Shown: positions 1-10,152, counted from the stretch's first letter. The stretch is 64,000 nt of DNA from Geomicrobium sediminis (GCF_016908595.1 NZ_JAFBEC010000008.1:62001-126000); one strand, 5' to 3'. Made by a program: numbers and translations. Notes: generated by a model not told the origin, from the sequence alone.

Positions 1-348
1 ATGCGCCCCTGGGTGCAACACGATTTGTTTTCCACCTAGTGCATCTGTTCGTTCAATCTCTGATCGTAAAAACCGTACACCAAGATCAAATGTTTCTGGC
101 TTAACAGAATTGCCGATGTTAATAATGTAAGGCGCGTGAACGACCAATTCCTCGATGCCGTTTTCTTTCATGTGTGCTCGTCCTGCTTCGATGTTTAGCT
201 CTTCAATCGCTTTGCGACGTGTATTCTGAGGAGCACCGGTATAGATCATCATAGCACTTGCGCCATAACTTGCTGCTTCTTCACTTGAACCGAGCAACAT
301 TTTCTTTCCGTTCATAGAGACGTGCGAACCAATCTTCTGTAACGCCAT
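1..348 (-). CDS. nfo: Endonuclease IV, N-terminal part (runs off the window)
   Basis: This is an AP endonuclease of base-excision repair, which cuts DNA 5' of abasic sites using a metal cluster. Only the first 116 codons are present; the frame is open to position 1. The start [16 protein letters not shown] is typical of the family, and the IGSHVS strand that opens the TIM barrel is visible. The ATG at 348-346 directly abuts the TAA of cshB (351-349), so the two genes are co-transcribed, as in B. subtilis (yqfR-yqfS). The full protein should be near 300 residues. Identity is from recognised sequence and context. Confidence 0.9.
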   Translation of the reverse strand, partial: MALQKIGSHVSMNGKKMLLGSSEEAASYGASAMMIYTGAPQNTRRKAIEELNIEAGRAHMKENGIEELVVHAPYIINIGNSVKPETFDLGVRFLRSEIERTDALGGKQIVLHPGAH

Positions 349-1635
349 TTACTTTCTCCTCCTGCTATTGCTCTTTTCACGTAACTTTTTCTTATATCCT
401 GGTTTGATATCTTTTTTCTTAACCGTTGGGAGTGGCGCTTGGTCTGTACGAGTTCTACGCTTCGTTTTTCCAGGAGCATAACCGCTACCGAGTTGTTCAA
501 TTTCTTTCCATTCGCCGTTCTTTAGGTCAAGATAATGGAAGAAAAATCGTTGTTGTTGAAGCTTATGAAGCGCAGGATAATCTTCTTTATCAACAATCGT
601 ATATACATCCCCGCTTAAATCTTTTCTCGCGGTACGACCGGCGCGATGCTGATAGTACTCCAACTCTTTTGGAATGCGAACATTGATCACGTGAGACACA
701 CCTTCAATATCCATTCCTCTTGCAGCTAGATCTGTACAAACAACATATGGTACAGATGCCTTGACGATCTTACGCATCGCTTGTTTTCGCTCTCTAGCAC
801 TTAAATCCCCGTGTAACGTCTCCGTTTCAATTCCGTTTTCAATGAACAGTTCTGTTAAGCTGTCTGCTTCTTTCTTCGTATTCACGAATACTAAACAAAG
901 AAATGGTCGAAGCGTTTGTGCAATCTCTACAGCGAACTTCTCGCGATTACGACTCTTTAGTGGCATTAAGTAATGCTTTAAGCCTTTTGGAGACGGTGTA
1001 TTTGGTTGCACATGTACGTGGCGAGGATTGTTCATATATTTCTTCAAAAACGGCTGTAATTTCTCTGGAATCGTGGCAGAGAATACGAGCATTTGTAGAC
1101 CATCAGGCATGTACGACGCCACTTGATCCACTTCTTTAATAAAGCCCATATCAAGCATTTGATCGGCTTCATCAATGATTAATGTTCGTACTTGATGAAC
1201 GCTTAAGGCACGCTCTTTACAAACGAGATCATTTAAACGTCCAGGTGTTGCTACAACGATATGTGGCGGACGTTTTAGCTTGTCAATCGAACGATCTTTA
1301 TCTGTACCGCCAATTACACGCTGAATTCTTACACCAGCGTAAGCATCCGTTTGGATTAAATCTCTCGTCACTTTGTAAATTTGCTCCGCTAACTCTCGCG
1401 TTGGTGCAGCAATGACGACTTGTAATTCATCCATATCCATTTCAAGTTTGCTTAAAATTGGTAGAACAAAAGACAACGTTTTTCCAGTTCCAGTTTGCGA
1501 TTGTCCAATCGCATCTTTCCCATTTATAATAGCCGGAATTAAGCGTTCTTGAATTTCAGTTGGACGGGTAATCCGATCTGCTTCAAGCTTTTCTGCTAAT
1601 TCCTCGTGAATGTTTAATCGTTTCCATGCACTCAT
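349..1635 (-). CDS. cshB: DEAD-box ATP-dependent RNA helicase CshB
   Basis: This is a cold-shock-type RNA helicase of 428 residues. Visible motifs in order: Q-motif region RPTEIQ (24-29), Walker A SQTGTGKT (46-53), PTRELA (78-83), TPGR (130-133), DEAD (155-158), SAT (186-188), ARGMD (305-309) and HRAGRTAR (330-337). A strongly basic tail (KTKRRTRTD, then KKKLREKSNSRRRK) probably binds RNA. The start ATG follows GAGGTG by about 8 nt. It reads into nfo without a gap. Family and B. subtilis gene order (yqfR) give the symbol. Confidence 0.95.
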   Translation of the reverse strand: MSAWKRLNIHEELAEKLEADRITRPTEIQERLIPAIINGKDAIGQSQTGTGKTLSFVLPILSKLEMDMDELQVVIAAPTRELAEQIYKVTRDLIQTDAYAGVRIQRVIGGTDKDRSIDKLKRPPHIVVATPGRLNDLVCKERALSVHQVRTLIIDEADQMLDMGFIKEVDQVASYMPDGLQMLVFSATIPEKLQPFLKKYMNNPRHVHVQPNTPSPKGLKHYLMPLKSRNREKFAVEIAQTLRPFLCLVFVNTKKEADSLTELFIENGIETETLHGDLSARERKQAMRKIVKASVPYVVCTDLAARGMDIEGVSHVINVRIPKELEYYQHRAGRTARKDLSGDVYTIVDKEDYPALHKLQQQRFFFHYLDLKNGEWKEIEQLGSGYAPGKTKRRTRTDQAPLPTVKKKDIKPGYKKKLREKSNSRRRK

Positions 1636-1688
1636 TGTGTGTTCACCTCAAAGTTCTCGTGTCTTGTATACGTTCGACACATCATTTT

Positions 1689-1697
1689 ATTTTACCA
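1689..1697 (-). promoter_or_regulatory. Candidate extended -10 promoter for cshB-nfo
   Basis: On the minus strand the sequence reads TGGTAAAAT, an extended -10 (TGn plus TAAAAT) about 55 nt before the cshB start. No convincing -35 lies 17 nt upstream, so this is a weak call. Confidence 0.35.
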
Positions 1698-1735
1698 TAG
1701 ATGAACTTAAAAAGAATAGCATGCCCCAAAGAAGA

Positions 1736-1762
1736 ACCGACGCCTCTTCGTTGCATATCCTA
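1736..1762 (+). promoter_or_regulatory. Candidate SigK promoter of yqfQ
   Basis: AC at 1736-1737 is followed by a 16-nt spacer and CATATCCTA at 1754-1762. This fits the SigK pattern AC-N16-CATAnnnTA. It sits about 38 nt before the yqfQ start. The match is seen directly; SigK use is inferred, and the short consensus can occur by chance. Confidence 0.5.
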
Positions 1763-1799
1763 ACTGAAGATAACTCTGTAATGAAAGGGGCTTATAAAA

Positions 1800-2330
1800 A
1801 TGTATGGATATCCTCCCATGCCTTTGCCTATGGGACCACCGATGAGTGCTTTAGCTGCACGCTCGGCGCTACCTATGGCAAGTGCATTTCCGTTTGCCGG
1901 AGGAGCCGCTCCCGCTGCAATGGGTGGCGCCTTGTCTTCTGGACTTGGAGGGTCAGCACTCGCCTCAGGTGGTGGCGCTTTAGCTTCAATTAGTCGCTTT
2001 ATGCCAATTATTCAAGGTGGCGCCAAATGGATCCCTGTTATTCGACGATACGGTCCGATGGTGCGTCAAATTCCTGGTGTCGTTCGTCAAGTAAATCAGA
2101 TGCGAAGAAATTCACGACAATCTCCCTTAGCAAACAATGAACAAGAATTAATGATTGAAGAGTCGCAGCAATTTGAACCACCATTACAAGACGATCGAAT
2201 AGAGAGTGAGCACACTCAATTTGTAGACTCGCATGAACACGTAAATGAGACTTCTGACATTGATTTGTCACAAACACGTGCCAATCAGTGGTATACCGGT
2301 GATGATCCTCCTCCAAAACTGTACATTTAG
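1800..2330 (+). CDS. yqfQ: YqfQ-like (VrrA family) putative spore protein
   Basis: This is a 176-residue protein of unknown biochemical role. Residues 1-65 are rich in Ala, Gly, Met and Pro (YGYPPMPLPMGPP at the start). A conserved-looking core follows, with INQ/RQ-rich basic sequence (WIPVIRRYGPMVRQIPGVV at about 80-98). The last 60 residues are acidic and probably disordered. It lies between cshB and ispH exactly as yqfQ does in B. subtilis; the related vrrA of the B. cereus group is repeat-variable. The SD AAAGGGG is 9 nt before ATG. A possible SigK promoter upstream fits a late spore-coat role, which is inference. Confidence 0.75.
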   Translation: MYGYPPMPLPMGPPMSALAARSALPMASAFPFAGGAAPAAMGGALSSGLGGSALASGGGALASISRFMPIIQGGAKWIPVIRRYGPMVRQIPGVVRQVNQMRRNSRQSPLANNEQELMIEESQQFEPPLQDDRIESEHTQFVDSHEHVNETSDIDLSQTRANQWYTGDDPPPKLYI

Positions 2331-2405
2331 CAGTCAGTTTCCTTTTCAATCTCTCCATCTACCTGTATAATTACATGTAGCCTAAAAGCATTGGAGGACT
2401 TGGCG

Positions 2406-3365
2406 ATGGAAGTTATGAAAATCACCCCGAGAGGGTACTGCTACGGTGTTGTAGACGCTATGGTTATTGCTCGCCAAGCAGCAAATGATGAAAGTTTACC
2501 AAGACCAATCTATATTCTTGGCATGATCGTTCACAATCAACACGTAACGGATGCCTTTGAGGAAGAAGGGGTCATCTCTTTAGATGGGCCAAACCGTCTT
2601 GAAATATTAAAGCAAGTCGATACAGGCACTGTGATCTTTACAGCTCACGGCGTTTCACCAGAAGTTCGCAAACTTGCTGACGAAAAAGGGTTAACGACCA
2701 TTGATGCGACGTGTCCTGACGTTACCGTTACCCACGACTTAATCCTTGAGAAAAAAGCGCTTGAATACGATATCGTCTATATCGGAAAGCGCGGTCATCC
2801 AGAACCTGAAGGTGCAATTGGTGTCGCTCCAGAACACGTACACCTCATTGAAACGTTAGAAGACGTTGAGAACCTTGCACTTACACGAGGCAATGTGATC
2901 ATCACAAACCAGACGACAATGAGTCAATGGGATGTTAAGAACATCATGGAACGTACGTTAGAGAAGTACCCACATGCAGAAGTTCACAATGAGATTTGTC
3001 TTGCAACACAAGTGAGACAAGAAGCTGTCGGTGATCAAGCGAAAGACGCTGATCTTCTTATCGTTGTTGGTGATCCGATGAGTAACAACTCAAACCGACT
3101 TGCTCAAGTATCAAAAGACATTGCAGAAACGAATGCTTATCGTATTGCTGACATTAGCGAATTAAAGCTTGAATGGTTAGAAGGCGTGAACAAAGTCGCT
3201 GTTACTGCAGGGGCTTCTACCCCAACAGGTATTGCGCGTGAAGTTGTTCTCTTTTTAGACCAATACGATCCTAACGATGAATCGACGTGGACGAGAGAAC
3301 GTAAGATTTCTGGTGCGAAGATTTTACCACCATTACGTAAAAACATGAAATCTAGAGCACGATAA
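2406..3365 (+). CDS. ispH: 4-hydroxy-3-methylbut-2-enyl diphosphate reductase (IspH/LytB)
   Basis: This is the last enzyme of the MEP isoprenoid pathway. It reduces HMBPP to IPP and DMAPP with a 4Fe-4S cluster. The start was set at the ATG at 2406 because GGAGG (2393-2397) lies 8 nt before it; an upstream TTG in frame overlaps that SD. This gives 319 residues, the usual Bacillus length. Cluster cysteines are visible in [10 protein letters not shown] (Cys12), DATCPDVT and [10 protein letters not shown]. An intrinsic terminator follows directly. Confidence 0.97.
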   Translation: MEVMKITPRGYCYGVVDAMVIARQAANDESLPRPIYILGMIVHNQHVTDAFEEEGVISLDGPNRLEILKQVDTGTVIFTAHGVSPEVRKLADEKGLTTIDATCPDVTVTHDLILEKKALEYDIVYIGKRGHPEPEGAIGVAPEHVHLIETLEDVENLALTRGNVIITNQTTMSQWDVKNIMERTLEKYPHAEVHNEICLATQVRQEAVGDQAKDADLLIVVGDPMSNNSNRLAQVSKDIAETNAYRIADISELKLEWLEGVNKVAVTAGASTPTGIAREVVLFLDQYDPNDESTWTRERKISGAKILPPLRKNMKSRAR

Positions 3366-3395
3366 AAGGCGAGTCTTCTGACTTGCTTTTTTTTA
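3366..3395 (+). terminator. Intrinsic terminator after ispH
   Basis: A stem AAGGCGAGTC / GACTTGCTTT (3366-3375 with 3380-3389, two G-U pairs, loop TTCT) is followed by an uninterrupted T run. Confidence 0.75.
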
Positions 3396-3447
3396 TTCAA
3401 TTTGTTAGTTTATAATTAAACTGATAACCTGAAAGGTGTGATTAGAC

Positions 3448-4431
3448 GTGAATTCTCTTAAAGGCGTCCACCATGTTACAGCAATAACGAGCAGTGCTGA
3501 GAAAAACTATGAGTTTTTTACGTATACACTCGGAATGCGACTCGTAAAAAAAACCGTCAATCAAGACGATATTCAAACGTATCACCTATTCTTTGCTGAC
3601 GATCGTGGTCAAGCAGGAACGGATATGACATTCTTTGATTTCCCTGGAATTCCTAAAGGACAACACGGAAACGATGAGATTTACAAAACTTCTTTTCGCG
3701 TTCCGAGCGACGATGCTTTACTCTATTGGGAAAAACGGTTCACTCGCTTAGGTGTCGAGCATAAAGCAATCACACAACAATTTGGTAAACGAGTGCTTGA
3801 CTTCACTGACTTTGACGGGCAGTTGTATCAACTCATCTCGGACGAGAACAACGAAGGCGTTTTAAGTGGTACTCCTTGGCAAGAAGGTCCGATTCCATTA
3901 GAGTACGCAATTACAGGACTTGGGCCTGTTCATATACGAACGTCACAAAAAGAAGGCATGGGCGCATTTCTAGAGCAAGTGCTTCAATTCAGTGAAGTAA
4001 AAGAAGAATCTCCACACACGTTATTTGAAGTCGGTGAAGGTGGAAACGGCGCACAAGTGATCGTTGAACACAATACTGTATTACCTTCTGGAAGACAAGG
4101 ATATGGGACTGTACACCACGCGGCCTTTCGCGTTGAAGATCAAACCGTCTTAAAAGAATGGATCGACCGTCTCAACAACCATAAAATTCCAAACTCAGGC
4201 TTTGTTGATCGACACTTCTTCGCTTCCCTATATGCTCGTGTCACACAAGGCATTTTATTTGAACTTGCTACAGACGGTCCCGGTTTTATGGGCGATGAGC
4301 CATACGAAACACTTGGTGAAAAACTGTCCTTACCTCCTTTCTTAGAGCCGAAACGAGAAAGTATTGAACAGTCCGTACGTCACATCGATACGACTCGAAG
4401 CACGATCACGTTTGAAAAAGAATACGAATAA
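3448..4431 (+). CDS. Putative ring-cleaving dioxygenase (glyoxalase/VOC family, MhqO-like)
   Basis: This 327-residue protein has two vicinal-oxygen-chelate repeats. The first begins MNSLKGVHHVTAITSS and the second GLGPVHIRTSQKEGMG (about 153-168). The metal ligand histidines sit in GVHHVT (His8/9) and in GYGTVHHAAFRVED (about 224-237), with a Glu near LFELATDGPG. B. subtilis relatives (MhqA, MhqE, MhqO) act in quinone and aromatic electrophile detoxification; substrate is unknown here. It starts at GTG with AAAGGTG 8 nt upstream. A TATAAT at 3411 lacks a clear -35. No MarR-type regulator gene is adjacent. Confidence 0.85.
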   Translation: MNSLKGVHHVTAITSSAEKNYEFFTYTLGMRLVKKTVNQDDIQTYHLFFADDRGQAGTDMTFFDFPGIPKGQHGNDEIYKTSFRVPSDDALLYWEKRFTRLGVEHKAITQQFGKRVLDFTDFDGQLYQLISDENNEGVLSGTPWQEGPIPLEYAITGLGPVHIRTSQKEGMGAFLEQVLQFSEVKEESPHTLFEVGEGGNGAQVIVEHNTVLPSGRQGYGTVHHAAFRVEDQTVLKEWIDRLNNHKIPNSGFVDRHFFASLYARVTQGILFELATDGPGFMGDEPYETLGEKLSLPPFLEPKRESIEQSVRHIDTTRSTITFEKEYE

Positions 4432-4438
4432 CGAAAAA

Positions 4439-4473
4439 CACCCCAGTTGTCCTTTTTAGACATAACCGGGGTG
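4439..4473. terminator. Bidirectional terminator between convergent genes
   Basis: CACCCCAGTT (4439-4448) pairs with AACCGGGGTG (4464-4473), with one A-C mismatch. T runs follow on both strands. It separates the dioxygenase gene (+) from yqfO (-). Confidence 0.8.
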
Positions 4474-4478
4474 ATTTT

Positions 4479-5594
4479 TTATAGAAATGAAAAGGGATCC
4501 GTATTCAGTTTAGAATCAATCACTTCAATCACTAGTCCACGCTTCTCTGCTTCGTTTTGAATTACTTCTAGAAGCCCACGCTTCATCACTTCTTCGACAT
4601 GGTGACCAGGATCAACGAGTGCAAGCCCTTCGATCTGAGCATCTTGTGCGTTATGGAACTTTAAATCTCCAGTCACGTACACATCTGCTCCTTTTTGTTT
4701 GGCATTCTTCCAATAGTTGTTGCCATCGCCGCCTAGTACAGCGACCGTTTCTATCGGTTGGTCCAACTCGCCAACATAACGAAGTCCATCTATCTTAAAC
4801 GTTTCTTTCATCTCTCCGAGAAATTGTTTCAGTGTCGTTTGTTCACGTAGCTTGCCAATTCGACCTAAACCGAGCGATTTGCCATCAAGTGCCAATGGAT
4901 AAAGATCGTAGGCAACTTCTTCATACGGATGAGCACGATGAAGAGCTTGAATGACAGCTTGATGTAACGGCTCAGGAACGATCGTTTCAATTCGCTCTTC
5001 ATCTACTTTCGTCTTTACACCTTGTTGTCCAATGTGCGGGTTTGTCTCATCGCCTGGTAAAAAGGAGCCTGTCCCTGCGGCAGAGAATGAACAATGGGAA
5101 TAGTTGCCGATATGACCAGCGCCAGCATCACCAATCGCGTCCCGCACCTTCTCTGCATCTTCACTCGGCACAAACGCTACGAGCTTGTATAGCTTTTCAC
5201 TTTCCGTTGGTACAAGTACCTCTGTGTCTTCAATTCCTAACTTTTCTGCTAACCAATCGTTCACGCCACCTTCAGCGATATCAAGGTTCGTATGAGCTGA
5301 ATAAACACTAATGTTATTCGTTAAACATTTGTGCACAATCTTTCCTTTAGGTGCGTTCACATCGATGGCTTGTAAAGGGACAAATAGAAGTGGATGATGA
5401 GCGACAATCATGTTCACTCCGTTTTCTACTGCCTCATCGACGACTTGCTCGGTCACATCAAGCGTAGTCATCACTCGTGTAACGACTGCATTGGCATCCC
5501 CAACCGTAAGCCCTATAGGATCTCCATCAACAGCCAATGACTTTGGCGCAAAGCCTTCGACGATGTTAATGACCTCTTGTACTGTTGCTGACAT
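4479..5594 (-). CDS. yqfO: Nif3-like dinuclear metal-binding protein YqfO
   Basis: This is a Nif3/YqfO family protein of 371 residues. The N-terminal Nif3 half carries AHHPLLF (metal-binding histidines). A central PII/CutA-like insertion spans about residues 120-225 (LVAFVPSEDAEKVRDAIG to HPYEEVAYDLYPL). The C-terminal half carries GGDGNNYW and DPGHHVEEV. Function is poorly known; older names call it GTP cyclohydrolase I type 2 homolog. The start at 5594 was chosen because GAGGAGGTCA is 9 nt upstream; it overlaps the end of trmK by 29 nt, so the pair is coupled, as in B. subtilis. Confidence 0.93.
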   Translation of the reverse strand: MSATVQEVINIVEGFAPKSLAVDGDPIGLTVGDANAVVTRVMTTLDVTEQVVDEAVENGVNMIVAHHPLLFVPLQAIDVNAPKGKIVHKCLTNNISVYSAHTNLDIAEGGVNDWLAEKLGIEDTEVLVPTESEKLYKLVAFVPSEDAEKVRDAIGDAGAGHIGNYSHCSFSAAGTGSFLPGDETNPHIGQQGVKTKVDEERIETIVPEPLHQAVIQALHRAHPYEEVAYDLYPLALDGKSLGLGRIGKLREQTTLKQFLGEMKETFKIDGLRYVGELDQPIETVAVLGGDGNNYWKNAKQKGADVYVTGDLKFHNAQDAQIEGLALVDPGHHVEEVMKRGLLEVIQNEAEKRGLVIEVIDSKLNTDPFSFL

Positions 5595-6318
5595 TCGGAA
5601 TGACCTCCTCAATTTGATCGATTTGCTTTTGAATTCTTACGTAAGCTTCGTTGCTATTTAAATCTTGATGGTTCGCAATCGCAATTTGCTCTTTAATTCG
5701 TTGTAAATGCGCGTATTCATTGTGCCATTTTTGCATAAACGCATCTGACTGCTCTTTCATTAACAACGGTCCAAAACGCATCGCTAACGTTTCGTCTACA
5801 CCTTCGTAAGGATCAACGACTGCTTCATCGTTACTCACTGCAACGATTACTTCATAGAAGTGTTCACCTTCTTGAATCATCGTTTCATTTTGAAGCTTGT
5901 AACCGTGATTATGCAACCATGATCGAACGAGCTCTGCTGCAACGTTCGCTTGTAATATTAACGTCTTAGCATTAAATAAGTGCCGCTTTCCTTTAGTTAG
6001 AATGTCACAGATCAGACCACCACCCATACCAGCGATCGTAATCACATCTACCTCATCACTTTCTTTAATCGTCGTTAAACCATTACCATGTCGTACTTCA
6101 ATCAGTTCTGTTAACTGATGATTGCTTACATTTCGAAGTGCATTTTGGAATGGTCCACCATTTACATCACTTGCTACTGCTTTTTTTATCAATCCGTCAA
6201 GAGCTAATGCAACAGGCAGTTGCGCGTGATCGGTTCCGATATCTGCAACTGTCGTATTTCTCGGAGTGTTCAAGGCAATAAAACGTAAACGCTCAGATAG
6301 CTGTTCAACGTGCATCAT
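5566..6318 (-). CDS. trmK: tRNA (adenine(22)-N1)-methyltransferase TrmK
   Basis: This 250-residue class I SAM methyltransferase makes m1A22 in tRNA. The SAM-binding motif VADIGTDHAQLP lies near residue 24, and a second family signature is AGMGGGLICDIL. The start was set at the ATG at 6318 because GAGGG is 8 nt upstream; an ATG 13 codons earlier has no good SD and falls close to the cccA terminator. The coiled C-terminus is usual for the family. It overlaps yqfO, matching the B. subtilis order cccA-trmK-yqfO. Confidence 0.92.
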   Translation of the reverse strand: MMHVEQLSERLRFIALNTPRNTTVADIGTDHAQLPVALALDGLIKKAVASDVNGGPFQNALRNVSNHQLTELIEVRHGNGLTTIKESDEVDVITIAGMGGGLICDILTKGKRHLFNAKTLILQANVAAELVRSWLHNHGYKLQNETMIQEGEHFYEVIVAVSNDEAVVDPYEGVDETLAMRFGPLLMKEQSDAFMQKWHNEYAHLQRIKEQIAIANHQDLNSNEAYVRIQKQIDQIEEVIPNVSNSTRGH

Positions 6319-6360
6319 GTTTGTACCCTCTTTCCCTGACGAAAAAACGCCAATCATAGA

Positions 6361-6386
6361 AAAAGGAGCCTTACAGGGCTCCTTTT
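6361..6386 (-). terminator. Intrinsic terminator after cccA
   Basis: AAAAGGAGCC (6361-6370) pairs perfectly with GGCTCCTTTT (6377-6386), with T runs on either side. It ends the cccA transcript and lies just before trmK. Confidence 0.85.
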
Positions 6387-6393
6387 TTCATTG

Positions 6394-6735
6394 TTATTGA
6401 TTTGCAACGTACTCAGCTACAGCTTCAGCTTCTTCACCAGTTACTAAATCTGCAGGCATCATTCCTGGTCCTTCTTCAATCGCTTGAAGTACTGCTTCTG
6501 AATCCATACCAGCGATTGGTGGTGCAGAACCTCCAGCTCCATTATCGCCGTGACAGCTTAGACAGTTATCTTCAAACAATGCATCAGCCATCTCGACTGG
6601 ATCGCCAGATCCTGAATCTCCATTATCATCAGCATCGTCGCCACCAGCACCTAAACCGATGAACGAAAACGTAATGATTAACAAGATACCAACCCCCGCA
6701 ATAATAGCGAATGGTATTAATGGTTGTCCCTTCAC
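6394..6735 (-). CDS. cccA: Membrane-anchored cytochrome c-550 type protein
   Basis: This is a small 113-residue c-type cytochrome of the respiratory chain. It has an N-terminal membrane segment (about 8-28), a very acidic glycine/aspartate linker (GGDDADDNGDSGSGD), one heme site CLSCH (about 57-61) and a distal Met in GPGMMPADL. It is exported and stays tethered to the outer membrane face. It begins with GTG behind AGGAGGAAGG. The acidic linker resembles low-pI cytochromes of alkaliphilic Bacilli (inference). It lies downstream of rpoD as in B. subtilis but has its own terminator. Confidence 0.93.
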   Translation of the reverse strand: MKGQPLIPFAIIAGVGILLIITFSFIGLGAGGDDADDNGDSGSGDPVEMADALFEDNCLSCHGDNGAGGSAPPIAGMDSEAVLQAIEEGPGMMPADLVTGEEAEAVAEYVANQ

Positions 6736-6906
6736 GAGCCTTCCTCCTCAAACATAACTTTATGTATACGTAGAAAAACGATTCGGTTTTTATTTTATAC
6801 GAAAACTAGATGAAAGAAAAGTCTTCCGCCGTTTGTTTTCGTAAATTGTCATTTTTACTTTGACGTAATTTGCATTTCGATTGAAAGCTCGGTAATATGA
6901 AAAAAA

Positions 6907-6934
6907 CGGGTTGCAGTATTAGGAGTGCAACCCG
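6907..6934 (-). terminator. Intrinsic terminator after rpoD
   Basis: CGGGTTGCA (6907-6915) pairs perfectly with TGCAACCCG (6926-6934); on the minus strand it is followed by seven Ts. Confidence 0.9.
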
Positions 6935-6947
6935 CATAACGAACTTT

Positions 6948-8060
6948 CTACTCCATAAAGTCTTTCAAACGCTTACTACGACTAGGATGACGCAACTTAC
7001 GCAAGGCCTTCGCTTCAATTTGACGAATTCGCTCACGTGTTACGCCGAACACTTTACCTACTTCTTCAAGTGTACGCGTACGACCGTCATCTAGACCGAA
7101 GCGTAGACGCAGTACGTTCTCTTCACGGTCAGTAAGTGTATCTAGGACGTCTTCAAGTTGCTCTTTAAGAAGCTCATAAGCTGCAGCATCAGATGGTGCT
7201 AGCGCTTCTTGGTCTTCAATAAAGTCACCAAGATGAGAATCATCTTCTTCACCAATTGGTGTTTCTAATGACACTGGCTCTTGTGCAATCTTTAAGATCT
7301 CACGCACTTTATCTGGTGTAAGGTCCATTTCCTCAGATACTTCTTCTGGAGTTGGTTCGCGTCCAAGATCTTGCAACAATTGACGTTGCACACGGATCAA
7401 CTTGTTAATTGTTTCTACCATGTGAACTGGGATTCGGATTGTACGCGCCTGGTCAGCAATCGCACGCGTAATCGCTTGACGAATCCACCAAGTTGCATAC
7501 GTACTGAACTTAAACCCTTTATTATAGTCAAACTTCTCTACCGCTTTAATAAGACCCATATTACCTTCTTGAATGAGATCAAGGAATAACATTCCTCGCC
7601 CTACATAACGTTTGGCAATGGAAACGACGAGACGCAAGTTTGCTTCTGCTAGACGACGCTTTGCTTCTTCATCATCTTCTTCAATCCGCTTGGCAAGATT
7701 GATTTCTTCCTCTGCAGAAAGCAATGGAACACGTCCAATTTCTTTAAGGTACATACGAACAGGGTCGTTAATCTTAATACCTGGTGGTACACTTAAATCA
7801 TTTAGATCAAGATCTGTCTCTTTTGCCACTTGATCCATACTAGGGACTTCTTCGCCTTCGTTGAGCAAATCGACACCTTGCTCACCAAGATACTCAAAAA
7901 ATTCATCCATTTGGTCTGAGTCTTGATCATACGGTGCTAATTTCTCGGTAACCTCGGTGTAGGATAGTACACCACGTTTCTTTCCAATTTCAACGAGCTG
8001 CTCTTTGACTTGATCGATCGACAATTCACCTTCAGCTAAGCGAGATGGTTTCTCTGCCAT
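6948..8060 (-). CDS. rpoD: Primary RNA polymerase sigma factor SigA
   Basis: This is the housekeeping sigma-70 factor, 370 residues. Region 1.1 is at the N-terminus. Region 1.2 starts near [11 protein letters not shown]. Region 2 includes [33 protein letters not shown] and the -10 helix [16 protein letters not shown]. Region 4.2 is at [20 protein letters not shown]. The start at 8060 was chosen for its strong GGAAGGAGGGAG; a longer frame upstream would run into dnaG and is not expected. dnaG ends 55 nt upstream, so this is the dnaG-rpoD macromolecular synthesis operon. Confidence 0.98.
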   Translation of the reverse strand: MAEKPSRLAEGELSIDQVKEQLVEIGKKRGVLSYTEVTEKLAPYDQDSDQMDEFFEYLGEQGVDLLNEGEEVPSMDQVAKETDLDLNDLSVPPGIKINDPVRMYLKEIGRVPLLSAEEEINLAKRIEEDDEEAKRRLAEANLRLVVSIAKRYVGRGMLFLDLIQEGNMGLIKAVEKFDYNKGFKFSTYATWWIRQAITRAIADQARTIRIPVHMVETINKLIRVQRQLLQDLGREPTPEEVSEEMDLTPDKVREILKIAQEPVSLETPIGEEDDSHLGDFIEDQEALAPSDAAAYELLKEQLEDVLDTLTDREENVLRLRFGLDDGRTRTLEEVGKVFGVTRERIRQIEAKALRKLRHPSRSKRLKDFME

Positions 8061-8115
8061 TCGATCTCCCTCCTTCCAATTCCAAACGAAAACACTTAAC
8101 AAAAATGCGTGTATT

Positions 8116-9972
8116 TTAGCGTACTCTCGTACGCTTAAATGGGAGTTTGCTCCCGAATTTCTTCTTAAGAGCAATCAATTGATTCCCAATTTGTACCGCG
8201 GCTTCTATATCTTTTCGTTGTTCAGCATTCTTAAGTTCTTGTTCTTTTCCTTCTATTTCTACCCAAGTTGGATAGTTCTTAACCAAGTTGATATAATCTT
8301 CAAAGGCTTCTTTGGTCATTTCTACACTTGGCTCAAAAACAATTTCTGTTGCAATTCTTGCCAAGTCAGGGTCTTTTACATACATAACAAACTCATTACC
8401 GCCTTCTTGACGACCTTCTGCATAATAGGCATACAGATAAGCCGCGATGGCTGCGTACTGATCAACATTGAAGTTACCACCGATTGCTTCTTCAACCGCT
8501 TGCGCCCATTCCTCTTCTTCAATCATCGCTTTTAATAACATGCGTTCTGCGTTATGAAACGCAGGCATTAACCCGGTTTCGGGCTTAGGCTTCGATTTCA
8601 TTGGAGCTGGTCGCTGCTCAGTCGTTACAGATCGATTCTGATGGTTGCTCCGTTCGTGAACGTGTTGTTTCCTGGAAAGATCATTTAATTCAGTGTGCAA
8701 CGCCTCCATCGAAAGGTTAAATTCAAAAGAAAGCTCCTTTAAATAATATTCTCGATCAATGGCACTTTCGATGTCTAAAAGTATCTCTAATACCTGTTCG
8801 ATATATAAGCGTTGTTCTCCTTCTCGCTGTAAGTTTTTCTCACGTCTTAACGATTGGATTTTAAACGACGTTACCGATTGAGAACGTTCGTAGACGAGTG
8901 TTCGAAATGCTTCATGACCTTGTGTCTGAATATATTCATCAGGATCGCTACCATCTGGAATTGGACAAATTAAAACGTTGCAACCGACGCTCTGTAAGCT
9001 TTGTGCGTTCTTAAAAGCCGCCTCGCGCCCGGCATGATCACCGTCATAACAGAGAACGACGTTCTCTGTTAACTTGCGAATCAATTTCGCTTGCCGCGTC
9101 GTAAGCGATGTCCCAAGCGCTGCCATGCCGTGATCAACACCTGCCATCCAGGCAGAAATCACATCCATGCAACCTTCAAACAATACGAGTTGATCTTTCT
9201 TTCGAACCGTTTGTTTCGCCAAATGAAACCCGTATAAGATTTCATTTTTCTTGAACAGTTCGGTTTCAGGGCTATTTAAATACTTCGGCTTCGATTCTTT
9301 GTGAAGCGTTCGCCCATTAAAGCCAATAACTCGACCTTGAAGGTCATGCAAAGGAAACATTACCCGGTTGTGAAAACGATCATACGCTTTTCGTCCGTCT
9401 TCAGGAAACTGTAACAGTCCACCAGATTCTAGTGACTGAACATCAAACTCACGCTTTTCGAGTAACGTTGTAAGTGACGAACGTTCATTTGGCGCGTAAC
9501 CAATTTGGAAATGAAGTAACGCTTGTTCAGTAAGACCACGGTTTTCCATATATTGAAAAGCATTGCGACCTTGTTCTGTATTCATAAACAAATGGTGATA
9601 AAACCGGGCAGCTAACTCATGAGCGCGCCTAAGCGGATCATGAACGTCCGAACTATCTTCATCTGTAGCCACTTCAGATACATCAACATTTGTCATTTCA
9701 GCTAGGCGGATAATGGCATCACGAAAAGACAGCTTTTCGTAATCTGTCATAAATGAAATGACATTCCCAGCCGCCCCACAACCAAAACAATAATACAGCT
9801 GTCGATCTTTTGATACTGAAAAAGAAGGTGTGTTCTCACCGTGGAAAGGACATAGTCCGACGTAACGCCCTTGCCCTTGCTTCTTCAGTTGAACGACTTC
9901 ACCAATTACATCGACGATCTCCGCTCGTTCACGAACTTCTTGGATGAGCGATTCCGGTATTGGATGAGACAA
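8116..9972 (-). CDS. dnaG: DNA primase DnaG
   Basis: This 618-residue enzyme makes RNA primers at the replication fork. The CHC2 zinc finger is Cys41, His44, Cys62, Cys65 ([18 protein letters not shown]). The TOPRIM catalytic core has [13 protein letters not shown] and [14 protein letters not shown] (acidic metal ligands). A variable linker follows (about 440-480), then the helicase-binding C-terminal domain. Length is normal for Bacilli. The leader holds a promoter and a terminator-like hairpin (see the entries around 10153-10231). Confidence 0.97.
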   Translation of the reverse strand: MSHPIPESLIQEVRERAEIVDVIGEVVQLKKQGQGRYVGLCPFHGENTPSFSVSKDRQLYYCFGCGAAGNVISFMTDYEKLSFRDAIIRLAEMTNVDVSEVATDEDSSDVHDPLRRAHELAARFYHHLFMNTEQGRNAFQYMENRGLTEQALLHFQIGYAPNERSSLTTLLEKREFDVQSLESGGLLQFPEDGRKAYDRFHNRVMFPLHDLQGRVIGFNGRTLHKESKPKYLNSPETELFKKNEILYGFHLAKQTVRKKDQLVLFEGCMDVISAWMAGVDHGMAALGTSLTTRQAKLIRKLTENVVLCYDGDHAGREAAFKNAQSLQSVGCNVLICPIPDGSDPDEYIQTQGHEAFRTLVYERSQSVTSFKIQSLRREKNLQREGEQRLYIEQVLEILLDIESAIDREYYLKELSFEFNLSMEALHTELNDLSRKQHVHERSNHQNRSVTTEQRPAPMKSKPKPETGLMPAFHNAERMLLKAMIEEEEWAQAVEEAIGGNFNVDQYAAIAAYLYAYYAEGRQEGGNEFVMYVKDPDLARIATEIVFEPSVEMTKEAFEDYINLVKNYPTWVEIEGKEQELKNAEQRKDIEAAVQIGNQLIALKKKFGSKLPFKRTRVR

Positions 9973-10152
9973 TCAACGATCACCACCACATCGTTCGATT
10001 TTATTGTTTGGCACATCAAAAAATGAATAAAGTTTGCAAATAAGTTCTGACAATAATAGCTAAGGGTGACGATCGCTAACTCGTATTCTTTACCCAAACT
10101 TGCCTACATTGCAAACCAATTCTACAAAAACTGCATTATACCTCTATAAAAA

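Noticed and set aside
1610-1993. 127-codon plus-strand frame overlapping the cshB start and yqfQ
   Set aside because: Wrong frame against yqfQ, no SD, and it crosses the divergent promoter region.
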